The notes: a model not told the origin generated them from the letters alone. A DNA stretch of 64,000 nucleotides from Bacillus coahuilensis m4-4 (GCF_000171615.1 NZ_ABFU01000030.3:4976-68975); one strand, 5' to 3'. Shown: positions 19,365 through 29,255, counted from the first letter of the stretch. Numbers and translations are program-made.

Positions 19365-19414
19365 GTAGCGCCTGTCTTAGTTGATGTCATGGCATCAATA
19401 TAGTTAGGCGCTAC
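19365..19414 (+). other. Nested hairpin between ymfM and pgsA
   Basis: GTAGCGCCT (19365-19373) pairs with AGGCGCTAC (19406-19414), and inside it TTGATG (19381-19386) pairs with CATCAA (19393-19398). The tail is TATCTTTTAC, a poor T-run, and the pgsA ribosome site begins 13 bases later. It could be a weak terminator or a leader structure for pgsA. Confidence 0.5.
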
Positions 19415-19437
19415 TATCTTTTACGCGGAGGATTATG

Positions 19438-20016
19438 ATGAATATACCAAATCAAATTACGATTTCTAGAATAGTACTGATACCTATTTTTTTACTATTT
19501 ATGTTGGTTCCTTTTGAATGGGGGGTAATCAACTTACTTGGCACATCGATTCCAATTGCCCATTTCATTGGCGCTATTATTTTTATCGTTGCTTCTACTA
19601 CCGATTGGATAGACGGTTATTATGCTCGTAAGTTTAACTTAGTCACCAATCTAGGTAAATTTTTAGATCCGTTAGCAGACAAGCTACTTGTTTCTTCTGC
19701 GTTAATAGTTCTTGTTGACTTAGAACTTGCTGCCACATGGATCGTTATTACCATCATAGCTAGAGAATTTGCTGTAACTGGCTTGCGCTTAGTGCTTGCA
19801 GGCGGCGGAGAAGTAGTAGCAGCGAACAATCTTGGGAAAATTAAAACGTGGACTCAAATTGTGGCAATTTCTTCTTTACTTCTTTACAATATTATTTTTG
19901 AGCTGTGGAATATTCCCTTTGGAACGATATCGTTATACGTAGCATTATTCTTTACCGTTTGGTCTGGATGGGACTATTTTAATAAAAATAAAGAAGTATT
20001 TAAAAACTCGAAATAA
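19438..20016 (+). CDS. pgsA: CDP-diacylglycerol-glycerol-3-phosphate 3-phosphatidyltransferase
   Basis: Makes phosphatidylglycerol phosphate, the committed step to phosphatidylglycerol, in the cytoplasmic membrane. Of two adjacent ATGs (19435, 19438) the second has the better spacing from GGAGG. The CDP-alcohol phosphotransferase motif is intact: [12 protein letters not shown] through [11 protein letters not shown] (about residues 60-85). Several membrane helices flank it, and length (192 residues) is normal. Essential in B. subtilis. Intact. Confidence 0.92.
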   Translation: MNIPNQITISRIVLIPIFLLFMLVPFEWGVINLLGTSIPIAHFIGAIIFIVASTTDWIDGYYARKFNLVTNLGKFLDPLADKLLVSSALIVLVDLELAATWIVITIIAREFAVTGLRLVLAGGGEVVAANNLGKIKTWTQIVAISSLLLYNIIFELWNIPFGTISLYVALFFTVWSGWDYFNKNKEVFKNSK

Positions 20017-20038
20017 CTTTACGCAAGGGGCTTTTTGT

Positions 20039-21275
20039 ATGAATGCTGAAATTATTGCCGTTGGATCCGAGCTCTTATTAGGTCAAATTTCCAATACGAA
20101 TGGACAATTTCTATCTAGAGAGCTTGCTGAACTTGGAATATCTGTCTATTATCATACCGTCGTTGGTGATAATAAAAAAAGACTAGAAGCAGCGATTCAA
20201 ATAGCTGAAAAGCGAGCAGATTTAATTATTTTCACGGGAGGTCTTGGTCCAACGGAAGATGATCTTACCAAGGAAGTGGTCGCTGATCATCTTTCTTTCC
20301 CTTTAGTTATTCACCAACCTTCATTAGATCATATCGAGAATTACTTTAAAAAAGTGAATCGTGTCATGACTGATAATAATAGAAAACAAGCGTTAGTGAT
20401 TAGTGGTGCTCATGTATTCAAAAATGACAATGGTATGGCTCCAGGGATGATTAAGAGTAAAGATCGTATTCATTATCTACTTTTACCTGGTCCTCCTAGT
20501 GAAATGAAGCCTATGTTTACTAATAAAGCCAAGGAACTGCTAGTAAACTTAAAGGGTGAATTTAGTGTTTACATTCTAAAGTTTTACGATTTTTTGGGAT
20601 TGGTGAAGCCCAATTAGAAACCGAGATTAAAGATTTATTAGACAAACAATTGAATCCTACTATTGCTCCTTTAGCTGAAAATGGCGAAGTTACCCTTCGA
20701 TTAACGGCCATGGCCAACACTAAATCAGAAGCCAAAAATTTAATTGAAAACTTGAAAGAGATATTCATGAACGTGTTGGTCAATATCTTTATGGTTATGA
20801 TGACTCTACTTTGTATTCACAGCTGGTTCACCAACTGTCATTACGAAATCAAACCGTAACATCTGCTGAGAGTTTGACAGGTGGACTATTTCAACGCGAG
20901 CTAACATCCATAAATGGAGCAAGCGCTGTATATAACGGAGGTTTGGTTACATATTCTAATGAAGTGAAAATGACCATTCTAGGCGTTTCGAAAGATATTT
21001 TACATGAGTTTGGTGCGGTTAGTGAACAGTGTGCTATCTCAATGGCAAAGAATGCAAAGCGGCTGTTTCATTCAGATTATAGTGTTAGCTTTACAGGAGT
21101 AGCGGGACCTACTCAGCTTGAAGGGAAAGAGGTGGGCACTGTTTGGGTTGGTGTGTCAACCCCAACTACTACCAAAGCTTATTTATTAAATCTTTCAGGA
21201 AGTCGTGAAGGAATACGAAATAGAAGTACTAAGTACGGAGCTTTCTATTTATTAAAAGAATTACAAAAAGGGTAA
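20039..21275 (+). CDS. cinA: CinA (nicotinamide-nucleotide amidase/ADP-ribose pyrophosphatase-like), two frameshifts
   Basis: Starts at ATG 20039 with an AAGGGG site. The N-terminal MoCF-like domain ([29 protein letters not shown]) and the C-terminal amidase domain ([28 protein letters not shown]) are both present. The frame is lost near 20573-20580 and again near 20761-20773; corrected, the middle reads [17 protein letters not shown] and [19 protein letters not shown]. Restored length is about 411 residues, normal for the family. Late competence-inducible in several Firmicutes. Confidence 0.88.
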
Positions 21276-21300
21276 CAGATAGAATCTGTGCCCTTTTTTA
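21271..21300 (+). terminator. Intrinsic terminator after cinA
   Basis: GGGTAACAGAT pairs with ATCTGTGCCC through a short loop, followed by seven T. Confidence 0.7.
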
Positions 21301-21377
21301 CATCAAACCCGGTTAGATCAAGTGGTTGATATATAGTAATTTCTAACTTAGTAATAGGAGTAGGAGGCAGGAATACG

Positions 21378-22088
21378 TTGAGGAAATTAAGTGCAATGGA
21401 TGCTGCAAGACAATTTGTAATAAAGTATCACCCTCATTGTGAAGGAGCTTTGCTTGCAGGAAGTGTTGTTAGAGGGCAAGCAACAGAGACTTCCGATTTA
21501 GATATCGTTGTATTTGATGGAAATCTATCATCCTCATATAGGAAATCATTTATAGAATTTGGCTGGAACATTGAATTATTTGCCCATAATTTGACTTCTT
21601 ACGCACACTTCTTTAAGCAAGATTGCGAGTCTGGTAGACCGAGTATGCCATGGATGGTAAACGAAGGTATCCCTATAAGAGACAATGGAGTATTGAATAC
21701 TATTAATCGAGAAGCAAAGGATTGGCTACAAACAGGACCAGAACGATGGAGTGAGAAAACAATTAAGGAAAAGCAATATTTTATTACAGATTGTTTAGAG
21801 GATTTAATTGGTTGTGAAGATAGAGAGGAAGGGTTATTTATAGTAGGGAAACTTGCTGAGTTAGTCAGTGAATTTATGTTAAGAACAAATGGCAAATGGA
21901 CTGGCACTTCAAAATGGGCTTTCCGACCATTAGTTCAGTATGATGTGGTCTTAGCAAAAGAGTTTACTATCGCTTTGGACTACTACTATAAAACCAATAA
22001 CAAGTCTAAGATTATAACATTTGTTGATAAAGTTCTGCTTCCGTATGGTGGAAGGTTTTTCGAAGGCTTTTCCATAGGCATGGATTAA
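21378..22088 (+). CDS. Nucleotidyltransferase-domain protein inserted between cinA and recA
   Basis: A 236-residue protein with a TTG start at 21378 behind AGGAGGCAG. GSVVRGQATETSDLDIVVFD (about residues 27-46) is the polymerase-beta-type nucleotidyltransferase motif with its metal-binding Asp pair; NIELFAHN may be the third acidic strand. The C-terminal part is helical. cinA and recA are normally adjacent in Bacillus, so this is an insertion. It has no homology by eye to the nucleotidyltransferase at 961 outside the motif. Substrate unknown. Confidence 0.7.
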   Translation: MRKLSAMDAARQFVIKYHPHCEGALLAGSVVRGQATETSDLDIVVFDGNLSSSYRKSFIEFGWNIELFAHNLTSYAHFFKQDCESGRPSMPWMVNEGIPIRDNGVLNTINREAKDWLQTGPERWSEKTIKEKQYFITDCLEDLIGCEDREEGLFIVGKLAELVSEFMLRTNGKWTGTSKWAFRPLVQYDVVLAKEFTIALDYYYKTNNKSKIITFVDKVLLPYGGRFFEGFSIGMD

Positions 22089-22213
22089 AAGTTAAAAGTA
22101 GACTACATTGGAATATTTTTTTGCTTATCAAATAGCTCTAAATTCTTGTAAATTTATTAATTATTGTTTATCAAAAATTTCTTTTTAGTGGAAAAATGAT
22201 ACAAACAAAAAAA

Positions 22214-22227
22214 CGAATGGATGTTCG
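22214..22227. promoter_or_regulatory. LexA (SOS) box of recA
   Basis: CGAATGGATGTTCG matches the Bacillus LexA/DinR consensus CGAACRNRYGTTCG with one change, the same change (CGAAT) known from the B. subtilis recA box. It lies just upstream of the recA -35 element. Confidence 0.85.
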
Positions 22228-22236
22228 ATTTTTTGC

Positions 22237-22265
22237 TTGTATATCTTGTTAAAAACATTTATAGT
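22237..22265 (+). promoter_or_regulatory. Sigma-A promoter of recA
   Basis: TTGTAT (22237-22242) and TATAGT (22260-22265) with a 17-base spacer, adjacent to the LexA box. Confidence 0.65.
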
Positions 22266-22348
22266 ATAGATAGGAATTAATGAACAATGTTTTTTTCTTT
22301 TTAGAAGAAACTGAATTATAGATTGATAGATTGAAGGAGGAATCCCTT

Positions 22349-23386
22349 TTGAGTAATGATCGTCAAGCAGCCTTAGATATGGCTCTTAAACAAATCGAGA
22401 AACAATTTGGTAAAGGTTCCATTATGAAATTAGGTGAACAACAAGATCGAAAAATCTCTACAATTTCAAGTGGTTCCGTTACACTGGACACAGCTCTTGG
22501 AGTAGGTGGATACCCTAGAGGACGTATTGTTGAAATTTATGGACCCGAAAGTTCAGGTAAAACAACTGTTGCACTTCATGCAATTGCTGAAGTTCAAGCA
22601 CAAGGTGGCCAAGCGGCATTTATTGATGCGGAGCATGCTTTAGATCCTGTATATGCTCAGAAATTAGGAGTTAATATTGATGAGCTTTTACTTTCTCAAC
22701 CTGATACAGGTGAGCAAGCTTTGGAAATTGCGGAAGCATTAGTGCGTAGTGGCGCAGTAGACATTTTAGTTATTGACTCTGTTGCTGCACTTGTTCCTAA
22801 AGCTGAAATCGAAGGAGAAATGGGAGACTCTCACGTTGGTCTTCAAGCTCGATTAATGTCCCAAGCTCTTCGTAAACTTTCTGGTGCTATAAATAAATCA
22901 AAAACGATTGCTATTTTTATTAACCAGATTCGTGAAAAAGTTGGAGTTATGTTTGGTAACCCAGAAACAACTCCTGGTGGAAGGGCGTTAAAGTTCTATT
23001 CTTCCGTACGTTTAGAAGTTCGTCGTGCTGAAACGTTAAAACAAGGAAATGATATGGTTGGTAATAAAACGAAAATTAAGGTTGTTAAAAACAAGGTTGC
23101 ACCTCCATTCCGTGTAGCAGAAGTAGATATTATGTACGGGGAAGGAATTTCTAAAGAAGGTGAAATTATTGACCTTGGTTCCGATTTAGATATCGTTCAA
23201 AAAAGTGGTTCATGGTACTCTTATAATGAAGAGAGACTTGGTCAGGGTAGAGAAAATGCGAAACAATTCTTAAAAGAGAACCCAGACATTCGTCAAGAAA
23301 TTCTATTGAAAATTCGTGAACACTACGGATTAGATGATGTTCAAGTTGAAGAATCAGACGAACAATTTGATTTATTAGGAGAATAA
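22349..23386 (+). CDS. recA: Recombinase RecA
   Basis: Strand-exchange ATPase for homologous recombination and trigger of the SOS response. TTG 22349 is the likely start, since the in-frame TTG at 22331 overlaps the GAAGGAGG ribosome site. Length is 345 residues. Visible are Walker [10 protein letters not shown] (about 66-74), Walker [13 protein letters not shown], loop L2 region [20 protein letters not shown] and the C-terminal acidic tail. A LexA box upstream indicates SOS control. Intact. Confidence 0.97.
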   Translation: MSNDRQAALDMALKQIEKQFGKGSIMKLGEQQDRKISTISSGSVTLDTALGVGGYPRGRIVEIYGPESSGKTTVALHAIAEVQAQGGQAAFIDAEHALDPVYAQKLGVNIDELLLSQPDTGEQALEIAEALVRSGAVDILVIDSVAALVPKAEIEGEMGDSHVGLQARLMSQALRKLSGAINKSKTIAIFINQIREKVGVMFGNPETTPGGRALKFYSSVRLEVRRAETLKQGNDMVGNKTKIKVVKNKVAPPFRVAEVDIMYGEGISKEGEIIDLGSDLDIVQKSGSWYSYNEERLGQGRENAKQFLKENPDIRQEILLKIREHYGLDDVQVEESDEQFDLLGE

Positions 23387-23398
23387 GTAGATAGAAGT

Positions 23399-23441
23399 GC
23401 GATCTTAGCAGATAGTTGTTGAATTTGCTAGGATCGCTTTT
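23399..23441 (+). terminator. Intrinsic terminator after recA
   Basis: GCGATCTTAGCA (23399-23410) pairs with TGCTAGGATCGC (23426-23437) with one G-U pair, followed by a T-run. Confidence 0.8.
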
Positions 23442-23575
23442 TTATATGTTCGCATGACCCTAAGATGAACCATAAAAATGGAAAAGACTTATAATTTTCA
23501 GTTAAAAAAGATTCTATTTTAAGTAAGTATAATCGCTCATTTTATCGAGAATACCAAATATACCCTTGCAAGCAC

Positions 23576-23604
23576 TTGACAATGGGTATTGACAGACTTA
23601 AAAT
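23576..23604 (+). promoter_or_regulatory. Sigma-A promoter of rny
   Basis: TTGACA (23576-23581) and TAAAAT (23599-23604) with a 17-base spacer, a near-consensus promoter 120 bp before rny. Confidence 0.75.
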
Positions 23605-23725
23605 TGTAATGAACAATTTCTTAATTTTTCAATGAATATTTTGAGAAGCCTAGTGCTGTATGTTACAGAAAATGTACAAGCCGACATGTTAAAGACATGA
23701 AAATAAGATAGCAAGAGGAGGTGAA

Positions 23726-25294
23726 ATGATGGATACCTTATTACTAGTCATCATCTCCATTTTGCTTATCCTACCAGTCGGTGTAGTTGTTGGCTATTTT
23801 TATCGAAAATCGATTGCTGAAGCGAAAATTAACGGTGCTGAGAATGCTGCAGAGCAAATCCTTGAAAAAGGTAAGCGTGAGGCAGAAGCTCTAAAAAAGG
23901 AAGCGTTATTAGAAGCGAAAGATGAAATTCACACTCTTCGAATCGAAACGGAAAATGAACTTCGTGAAAGAAGAGCAGAATTACTTAAACAAGAGAATCG
24001 ATTAATGCAAAAAGAAGAGAATCTAGACCGTAAAGATGAAAGCCTAGAAAAACGTGAGGCTTCATTAGAACGAAAAGAAGATTCTTTACATGCAAAACAA
24101 CAACATATTGAAGAGATGGAAAGCAAAGTGGACGAGATGATTTCCGCACAACAAACTGAGCTAGAAAGAATCTCGGGGCTCACTCGTGACGAAGCAAGAA
24201 ACATCATTTTAGATCGTGTTGAAAATGAGCTTTCCCATGACATTGCCATTATGGTTAAAGACCACGAAAATCGTGCTAAAGAAGAATCTGATAAGAAAGC
24301 AAAAGAGATCTTATCATTAGCGATTCAACGATGTGCAGCAGATCATGTGGCAGAAACGACGGTATCTGTCGTTACATTACCAAATGATGAAATGAAAGGC
24401 CGTATCATCGGTCGAGAAGGTCGAAATATTCGTACTTTAGAAACGTTAACAGGTATTGATTTAATTATTGATGATACTCCTGAAGCAGTTATTCTTTCTG
24501 GATTTGATCCAATTAGAAGAGAAACTGCTCGATTAGCACTTGAAAAACTTGTTCAAGATGGACGTATTCACCCAGCTCGTATTGAGGAAATGGTGGAGAA
24601 ATCTCGCAGAGAAGTTGACGAGTATATTCGAGAAGTTGGAGAGCAAACAACATTTGAAGTCGGTGTTCATGGTCTACATCCAGATTTAATCAAAATTCTA
24701 GGTCGATTAAAATACCGTACAAGCTATGGCCAAAATGTGTTAAAGCATTCTATGGAAGTGGCTTTCCTTTCAGGATTATTAGCAGCTGAATTAGGTGAAG
24801 ACGAAATGCTTGCTAGACGTGCTGGATTACTGCACGATATAGGTAAAGCAATCGATCATGAAGTAGAAGGAAGCCATGTTGAAATTGGTGTTGAATTAGC
24901 TCAGAAGTATAAAGAACATCCTGTAGTAGTCAATGCGATTGCATCCCATCATGGTGATGCTGAGCCAACTTCTGTTATTTCTGTTTTAGTGGCAGCTGCT
25001 GATGCACTATCTGCTGCTAGACCTGGTGCAAGAAGTGAGACACTAGAGAATTATATTCGAAGACTTGAAAAGCTAGAAGAGATTTCTGAATCCTATGAAG
25101 GAGTAGAGAAATCGTTTGCTATTCAAGCTGGTCGTGAGGTTCGTATAATGGTCCGTCCTGATGCTATTGATGACTTAGAGGCACATAGATTAGCCCGTGA
25201 TATTCGAAAACGAATTGAAGAAGAGTTAGATTATCCAGGACACATTAAAGTAACAGTTATTCGTGAAACACGTGCGGTTGAATATGCAAAATAA
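23726..25294 (+). CDS. rny: Ribonuclease Y
   Basis: Membrane-anchored endoribonuclease that initiates mRNA decay and 5'-end turnover. Length is 522 residues. An N-terminal helix ([20 protein letters not shown]) is followed by a long charged coiled coil (about 30-180), a KH RNA-binding domain with the [15 protein letters not shown] motif (about 222-236), and an HD domain with [12 protein letters not shown] (about 368-379) and a second His pair ASHHGD. Two adjacent ATGs (23726, 23729) follow GAGGAGGTGA. Together with RicA (at 33169) it forms part of a known processing partnership. Intact. Confidence 0.95.
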   Translation: MMDTLLLVIISILLILPVGVVVGYFYRKSIAEAKINGAENAAEQILEKGKREAEALKKEALLEAKDEIHTLRIETENELRERRAELLKQENRLMQKEENLDRKDESLEKREASLERKEDSLHAKQQHIEEMESKVDEMISAQQTELERISGLTRDEARNIILDRVENELSHDIAIMVKDHENRAKEESDKKAKEILSLAIQRCAADHVAETTVSVVTLPNDEMKGRIIGREGRNIRTLETLTGIDLIIDDTPEAVILSGFDPIRRETARLALEKLVQDGRIHPARIEEMVEKSRREVDEYIREVGEQTTFEVGVHGLHPDLIKILGRLKYRTSYGQNVLKHSMEVAFLSGLLAAELGEDEMLARRAGLLHDIGKAIDHEVEGSHVEIGVELAQKYKEHPVVVNAIASHHGDAEPTSVISVLVAAADALSAARPGARSETLENYIRRLEKLEEISESYEGVEKSFAIQAGREVRIMVRPDAIDDLEAHRLARDIRKRIEEELDYPGHIKVTVIRETRAVEYAK

Positions 25295-25300
25295 AAAAAA

Positions 25301-25331
25301 GCTGCTAGAGAGTACTCTAGCAGCTTTTTTA
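25301..25331 (+). terminator. Intrinsic terminator after rny
   Basis: GCTGCTAGAG (25301-25310) pairs with CTCTAGCAGC (25315-25324), flanked by A8 and T6. Confidence 0.85.
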
Positions 25332-25402
25332 ACTATAAGGAAACAACTAACGAACTGAAACAATTTTGCAACTAAAGCGATAGATTTGAGAGGATTGATG
25401 TT

Positions 25403-26197
25403 ATGCGAATTCTTTTTATAGGAGATGTGGTAGGTTCACCTGGTCGTGATATGGTTAAAGAGAATCTGCCTTTATTAAAAGACAAATATAAGCCCCAATT
25501 TGTCATCATAAACGGTGAAAATGCAGCTTCTGGTAGAGGGATTACTGAGAAAATTTATAGGGAATTTCTTGAATGGGGAGCGAATATTGTTACATTGGGC
25601 AATCACGCTTGGGATAATCGAGATATTTTTGAGTTTATTGATCAGGCCAAAAACTTAGTTCGTCCTGCAAACTTTCCTGACGCACCCGGGCAAGGGATTG
25701 TGTATCAAAAATATAATGCTGAAGAAATTGCGGTGATCAATCTTCAAGGGAGAACATTTATGCCACCTCTTGATTGCCCTTTTAAAAAGGCAGATGAATT
25801 AATTGAAGAGGCTAGAAAAAGAACATCGATTATATTTGTGGATTTTCACGCTGAGGCAACTAGTGAAAAACAAGCGATGGGCTGGTATTTAGACGGACGA
25901 GTAACAGCCGTTGTAGGTACACATACACATGTACAAACAGCCGATTCTAGAATTCTACCTGAAGGGACTGCCTATTTAACAGATGTCGGTATGACGGGTC
26001 CTTATGATGGAATCTTAGGAATGGATAAGGGTCCAATTATGGGGAAATTCTTAAATTCATTACCTGCACGATTTGAAGTACCCAAAACAGATAAAAAAGT
26101 ATTGAGTGGAGTTATTGTGGATGTGGACGTAAAGTCTGGGAAAGCAAAAAAGGTAGAAAGAATACTTATAAACGAGGATCACCCATTTCTATATTAG
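25403..26197 (+). CDS. ymdB: Metallophosphoesterase YmdB
   Basis: A 264-residue cytosolic phosphodiesterase that in B. subtilis hydrolyses cyclic nucleotides and affects biofilm/motility choice. The metallophosphoesterase signature is clear: IGDVVGSPGRDMV (about 5-17), NGENAASGRGI (about 38-48), TLGNHAWDN (about 65-73), VDFHAEATSEK and VGTHTHVQTAD. It lies right after rny, as in B. subtilis. Intact. Confidence 0.92.
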   Translation: MRILFIGDVVGSPGRDMVKENLPLLKDKYKPQFVIINGENAASGRGITEKIYREFLEWGANIVTLGNHAWDNRDIFEFIDQAKNLVRPANFPDAPGQGIVYQKYNAEEIAVINLQGRTFMPPLDCPFKKADELIEEARKRTSIIFVDFHAEATSEKQAMGWYLDGRVTAVVGTHTHVQTADSRILPEGTAYLTDVGMTGPYDGILGMDKGPIMGKFLNSLPARFEVPKTDKKVLSGVIVDVDVKSGKAKKVERILINEDHPFLY

Positions 26198-26211
26198 ATT
26201 GAATAATATAA

Positions 26212-26265
26212 AGAGGCTACTCAAAAAGGTCGATTTAATCACTTTTTTAAGTTAGCCTCTTTTTA
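26212..26265 (+). terminator. Intrinsic terminator after ymdB
   Basis: AGAGGCTA (26212-26219) pairs with TAGCCTCT (26253-26260), with a second inner AAAAAGGT/ACTTTTTT pairing, followed by T5. Confidence 0.7.
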
Positions 26266-26385
26266 CATAACTTTTTGAATCATTTCCTCATCATATTCTC
26301 TTTCATTTCCTGCAATCCTTGTACAAGCTGGAATACTCAAGCCTTTCGCTGAATATAGTAGCAGTGGATACTGTTATCCCACACA

Positions 26386-26404
26386 TGTTCATGGAGCATG
26401 AACA
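26386..26404. promoter_or_regulatory. Perfect dyad upstream of spoVS
   Basis: TGTTCATG (26386-26393) and CATGAACA (26397-26404) form a perfect 8-bp inverted repeat around GAG, about 32 bp before spoVS. It could be an operator or a small mRNA hairpin just ahead of the ribosome site. Confidence 0.4.
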
Positions 26405-26436
26405 ATCGGTACGGGAAATGACAAGGAGGAAATGAA

Positions 26437-26697
26437 ATGGAGATATTAAAAGTTTCAGCAAAATCTAACCCTAATTCTGTAGCAGGTGCACTGGCCGGTG
26501 TTCTCCGTGAAAGAGGAGCTGCAGAAATTCAAGCAATTGGTGCAGGCGCATTAAATCAAGCTGTCAAAGCAGTAGCCATTGCTAGAGGGTTTGTAGCACC
26601 AAGCGGTGTTGATTTAATATGCATACCTGCCTTTACTGATATTATGATTGATCAAGAAGAACGAACAGCGATTAAGTTAATTGTAGAACCACGTTAA
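26437..26697 (+). CDS. spoVS: Stage V sporulation protein S
   Basis: An 86-residue Alba-like protein needed for normal late sporulation and septation control. The sequence MEILKVSAKSNPNSVAGALA... and GAGALNQAVKAVAIARGFV is almost invariant in spore formers. AAGGAGG lies 7 bases before ATG 26437. A terminator follows. Intact. Confidence 0.95.
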   Translation: MEILKVSAKSNPNSVAGALAGVLRERGAAEIQAIGAGALNQAVKAVAIARGFVAPSGVDLICIPAFTDIMIDQEERTAIKLIVEPR

Positions 26698-26708
26698 ATG
26701 AGAAAAAA

Positions 26709-26738
26709 GCTGATAGGAGATTCTCCTATCAGCTTTTT
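26709..26738 (+). terminator. Intrinsic terminator after spoVS
   Basis: GCTGATAGGA (26709-26718) pairs with TCCTATCAGC (26724-26733), flanked by A6 and T5. Confidence 0.85.
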
Positions 26739-26767
26739 ACTAATGACGTTACGAAAGGGAGTTTCGG

Positions 26768-27687
26768 ATGATTTTTGATGCACATTGCGATGTTTTATAT
26801 AAATGTATCTGAATCCCAGATTACAGTTTTATCAAGATTCCTCGCTGCACATCACTTATGAGCAGCTAGTATCCACTGGTGGGAAGATTCAACTGTTTGC
26901 CATTTATCTGCCTTCTCATTTAAAGCCGGGGGAACGGTTTTCTGCTGCACTTAGAATGGTGGATGATTTCTATGAAAAAATTATCCAACCTAATGAAAAG
27001 TTAAAATTAATCATTTCAAAGCATGATGTTACTTCTTTAAGAGAGGGAGAAATTGGGGCGATCTTAACACTTGAAGGCTGTGAAGCCATTGAAGAGGATA
27101 TAATGAAACTTTCAACTCTCTTAAGACTTGGTGTTCGCTCTGTCGGATTAACCTGGAACTTTGCGAATGCTGTGGCTGACGGGGCAATGGAGCCAAGGGG
27201 GGCAGGTTTGACAACGTTTGGGTACGAGGTTGTAGAGATGTTAAATGAGTGGAATGCTTGGATAGATGTTTCTCACCTTTCAGAAAAAGCGTTTTGGGAT
27301 GTGATGAAAGTAGCCCGCTTTCCAATTGCTTCTCATTCAAACTCGTATACCCTATGTCCACATCCAAGAAATCTAAAAGACAATCAAATAGATTGCTTGA
27401 AAGAAAAAGGAGGAAAAATAGGTATTACATTTGTCCCCCACTTTTTAAAAGAGAATGGTCCTGCCGTGATTGATGATGTTCTCTCTCATGTAGATTATAT
27501 GCTGCAACGAACAGGAGAGCATGTGGTTGGGTTTGGGTCCGATTTTGATGGAATTGAAGAGACTGTAGTGGGTCTACATACCTATCGAAACTATCAACAA
27601 TTAATTGATCGTTTATATAAAGAATATCGTCCGCAGGTAGTAAAGAATATCTTATTTTTAAATTTTGCCTCCGCTATTCATTTTTAA
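26768..27687 (+). CDS. Membrane dipeptidase (M19 family), frameshifted
   Basis: Begins MIFDAHCDVLYK at ATG 26768 (GAAAGGGAG site), with the HxD zinc pair. One A is missing from the AAA at 26801-26803; restored, it continues into LNPRLQFYQDSSLHITYEQL. Other family landmarks are ILTLEGCEAI (the bridging Glu), LTWNFANAVADGAMEP, WIDVSHLSEKAFWDV and GSDFDGIE. Restored length is about 306 residues, standard for the renal-dipeptidase family that hydrolyses dipeptides. Subcellular site: no signal peptide, so cytoplasmic. Confidence 0.83.
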
Positions 27688-27768
27688 AAAATCATTGACA
27701 AAAATATGAAAATTTGTGAAGATAACGATGGAACGTTCCAAATTAAATTTAAAATTAAATTAGATTTA

Positions 27769-27862
27769 CCACTAGGGGAGCTTTTAAAAAGCTGAGATTA
27801 AAGTAAGGACTTTAAGACTCTTAGAACCTGATCTGGTTAACACCAGCGGAGGGAAGTGGACT
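27769..27862 (+). promoter_or_regulatory. TPP riboswitch of the tenA-ykoEDC operon
   Basis: The THI-element core is intact: ACTAGGGGAG...GCTGAGATTA, then CTTAGAACCTGATCTGGTTA and ACACCAGCGGAGGGAAGTGG. A TTGACA at 27695-27700 is a plausible -35 element upstream. A terminator hairpin follows at 27889, so thiamine pyrophosphate should shut the operon off by termination. Confidence 0.95.
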
Positions 27863-27888
27863 GATACATATTCTTTCGTATGTCTTCT

Positions 27889-27921
27889 ATCCACTTTCAT
27901 GTATGTGAAAGTGGATTTTTT
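27889..27921 (+). terminator. Riboswitch expression-platform terminator
   Basis: ATCCACTTTCA (27889-27899) pairs with TGAAAGTGGAT (27906-27916), followed by T6. The 5' arm can instead pair with the GGAAGTGGA end of the TPP aptamer. Confidence 0.85.
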
Positions 27922-27990
27922 ATTGTGTATCGTTCATTTCTATCGGTTCATTCGAGTATTTCAAAAAAATAGAAATAGGAGGAAGAATCT

Positions 27991-28680
27991 ATGAAATTTA
28001 CTGAACAATTGCGTCAAAAAGCCAATTATTACTGGGAAGAAAGCTTTCAACATCCATTTGTCCAAGGAATTGTAAAGGGTGATTTAGAGCTAGAAAAATT
28101 TAGATTCTATATTATACAAGATACCTATTACTTACGTCATTTTGCTAGAATCCAAGCAATAGCAGCCAGCAAAGCAACAGATTTGAATATGACAGCAAGA
28201 CTAGCATTCCATGCGAGTGCGACAGGGGAAGCGGAAACAAGCTTACACGAAAGTTATTATAATGATTTATTTATTACAAAAATGGACATTGATAAAGAGT
28301 CCCCGGCTCCAACCGCTTATGCTTATACGTCACATATGTACAGGGTAGCTTTAAACGGAACGGTAGGTGAAATGATTGCTGTTCTACTACCATGTTATTG
28401 GCTATACGGAGAGATTGGTGAACGATTTAAAGACGAAAAACCAGAAGTTGAAGTATTTGCTAAATGGATTGATACGTATAGTAGTTCTTGGTTTCAAGAA
28501 CTAGTGGAAGAGCAAATTCATCGTTTAGATGAGTTGGCAGCTCTTGCATCGGTTGAGGAGAAAGAACGAATGACAGAGCACTTTCTCATTAGTTCACAGT
28601 ACGAATTAGCCTTCTGGGAAATGGCTTTCACGTCAGAAGAGTGGCCTATGAATCAAATGAGAAGAGGTGTTCGAGCATGA
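27991..28680 (+). CDS. tenA: Aminopyrimidine aminohydrolase TenA
   Basis: Hydrolyses aminopyrimidine breakdown products of thiamine to HMP for salvage. A 229-residue helical protein with the expected Asp44 (IIQDTYYLRHF), active-site Cys in LLPCYWLYGEIG (about 135) and the late Glu in YELAFWEMA (about 206). GGAGGAAG precedes the start. Its stop overlaps the ykoE start (ATGA), so it is the first gene of the TPP-controlled operon. Intact. Confidence 0.93.
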   Translation: MKFTEQLRQKANYYWEESFQHPFVQGIVKGDLELEKFRFYIIQDTYYLRHFARIQAIAASKATDLNMTARLAFHASATGEAETSLHESYYNDLFITKMDIDKESPAPTAYAYTSHMYRVALNGTVGEMIAVLLPCYWLYGEIGERFKDEKPEVEVFAKWIDTYSSSWFQELVEEQIHRLDELAALASVEEKERMTEHFLISSQYELAFWEMAFTSEEWPMNQMRRGVRA

Positions 28681-29255
28681 AAAAACTAACGTTAACAGAT
28701 ATATTGGTGACAGTTACCATAGCATTTGGGTTTGGAGTAATTTATAAGTTATGGGGTCCATTATATTATAGTGTAAAACCACTTGGGATCCATTTGGATC
28801 AACTTATTTATGGCATGTGGTTCATTGCAGCAATCGTTGCCTTCGCCATTGTAAAAAAAGCTGGAGTTGCCTTTTTGGCTGAACTTGCCGCTTCCTCAGG
28901 AGAGCTGATTATGGGATCGGAATTTGGCCTTGAAGTATTATTATACGGAGCACTTCAAGGGGTTGGTGCTGAACTTGCTTTTGCTTTATTTAAATATGAA
29001 AGTGAATCAGTGATGGTCATGGCACTGGCTGGCTTATTCTCTGGTGTAGCTTCTCTTCTATTAGATTTTTTCAAAGGGTATATAGGAGAACTAGAGCTAT
29101 GGAATTTACTGTTATTTATAGGCTTACGTTTAATGGGTTCTATCGTTTTAGCTGGTATTCTCGGATATGCCATAGCTAGAGGAATTGAATCAACAGGTGT
29201 TACTGCAAGCTTACATGGTGGTACAAAAGAGGATTACGATGCGCTCGAAAGATAA
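28677..29255 (+). CDS. ykoE: ECF transporter S component YkoE (thiamine precursor)
   Basis: A 192-residue membrane protein with about six helices; the substrate-capture subunit of an energy-coupling-factor importer for HMP or thiamine. TDILVTVTIAFGFGVIYKLW at the start and the GALQGVGAELAFALF segment match the YkoE family. Start ATG 28677 overlaps the tenA stop. It works with the ATPase YkoD and the transmembrane T subunit YkoC encoded next; ykoD begins inside its last codons. Intact. Confidence 0.9.
   Translation: MKKLTLTDILVTVTIAFGFGVIYKLWGPLYYSVKPLGIHLDQLIYGMWFIAAIVAFAIVKKAGVAFLAELAASSGELIMGSEFGLEVLLYGALQGVGAELAFALFKYESESVMVMALAGLFSGVASLLLDFFKGYIGELELWNLLLFIGLRLMGSIVLAGILGYAIARGIESTGVTASLHGGTKEDYDALER

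Larger units (their letters stand above)
23387..23725. other. Intergenic region between recA and rny
   Basis: Contains the recA terminator and a strong promoter for rny (separate entries). The 120-bp leader between promoter and rny start shows no recognised structured RNA. Confidence 0.6.
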
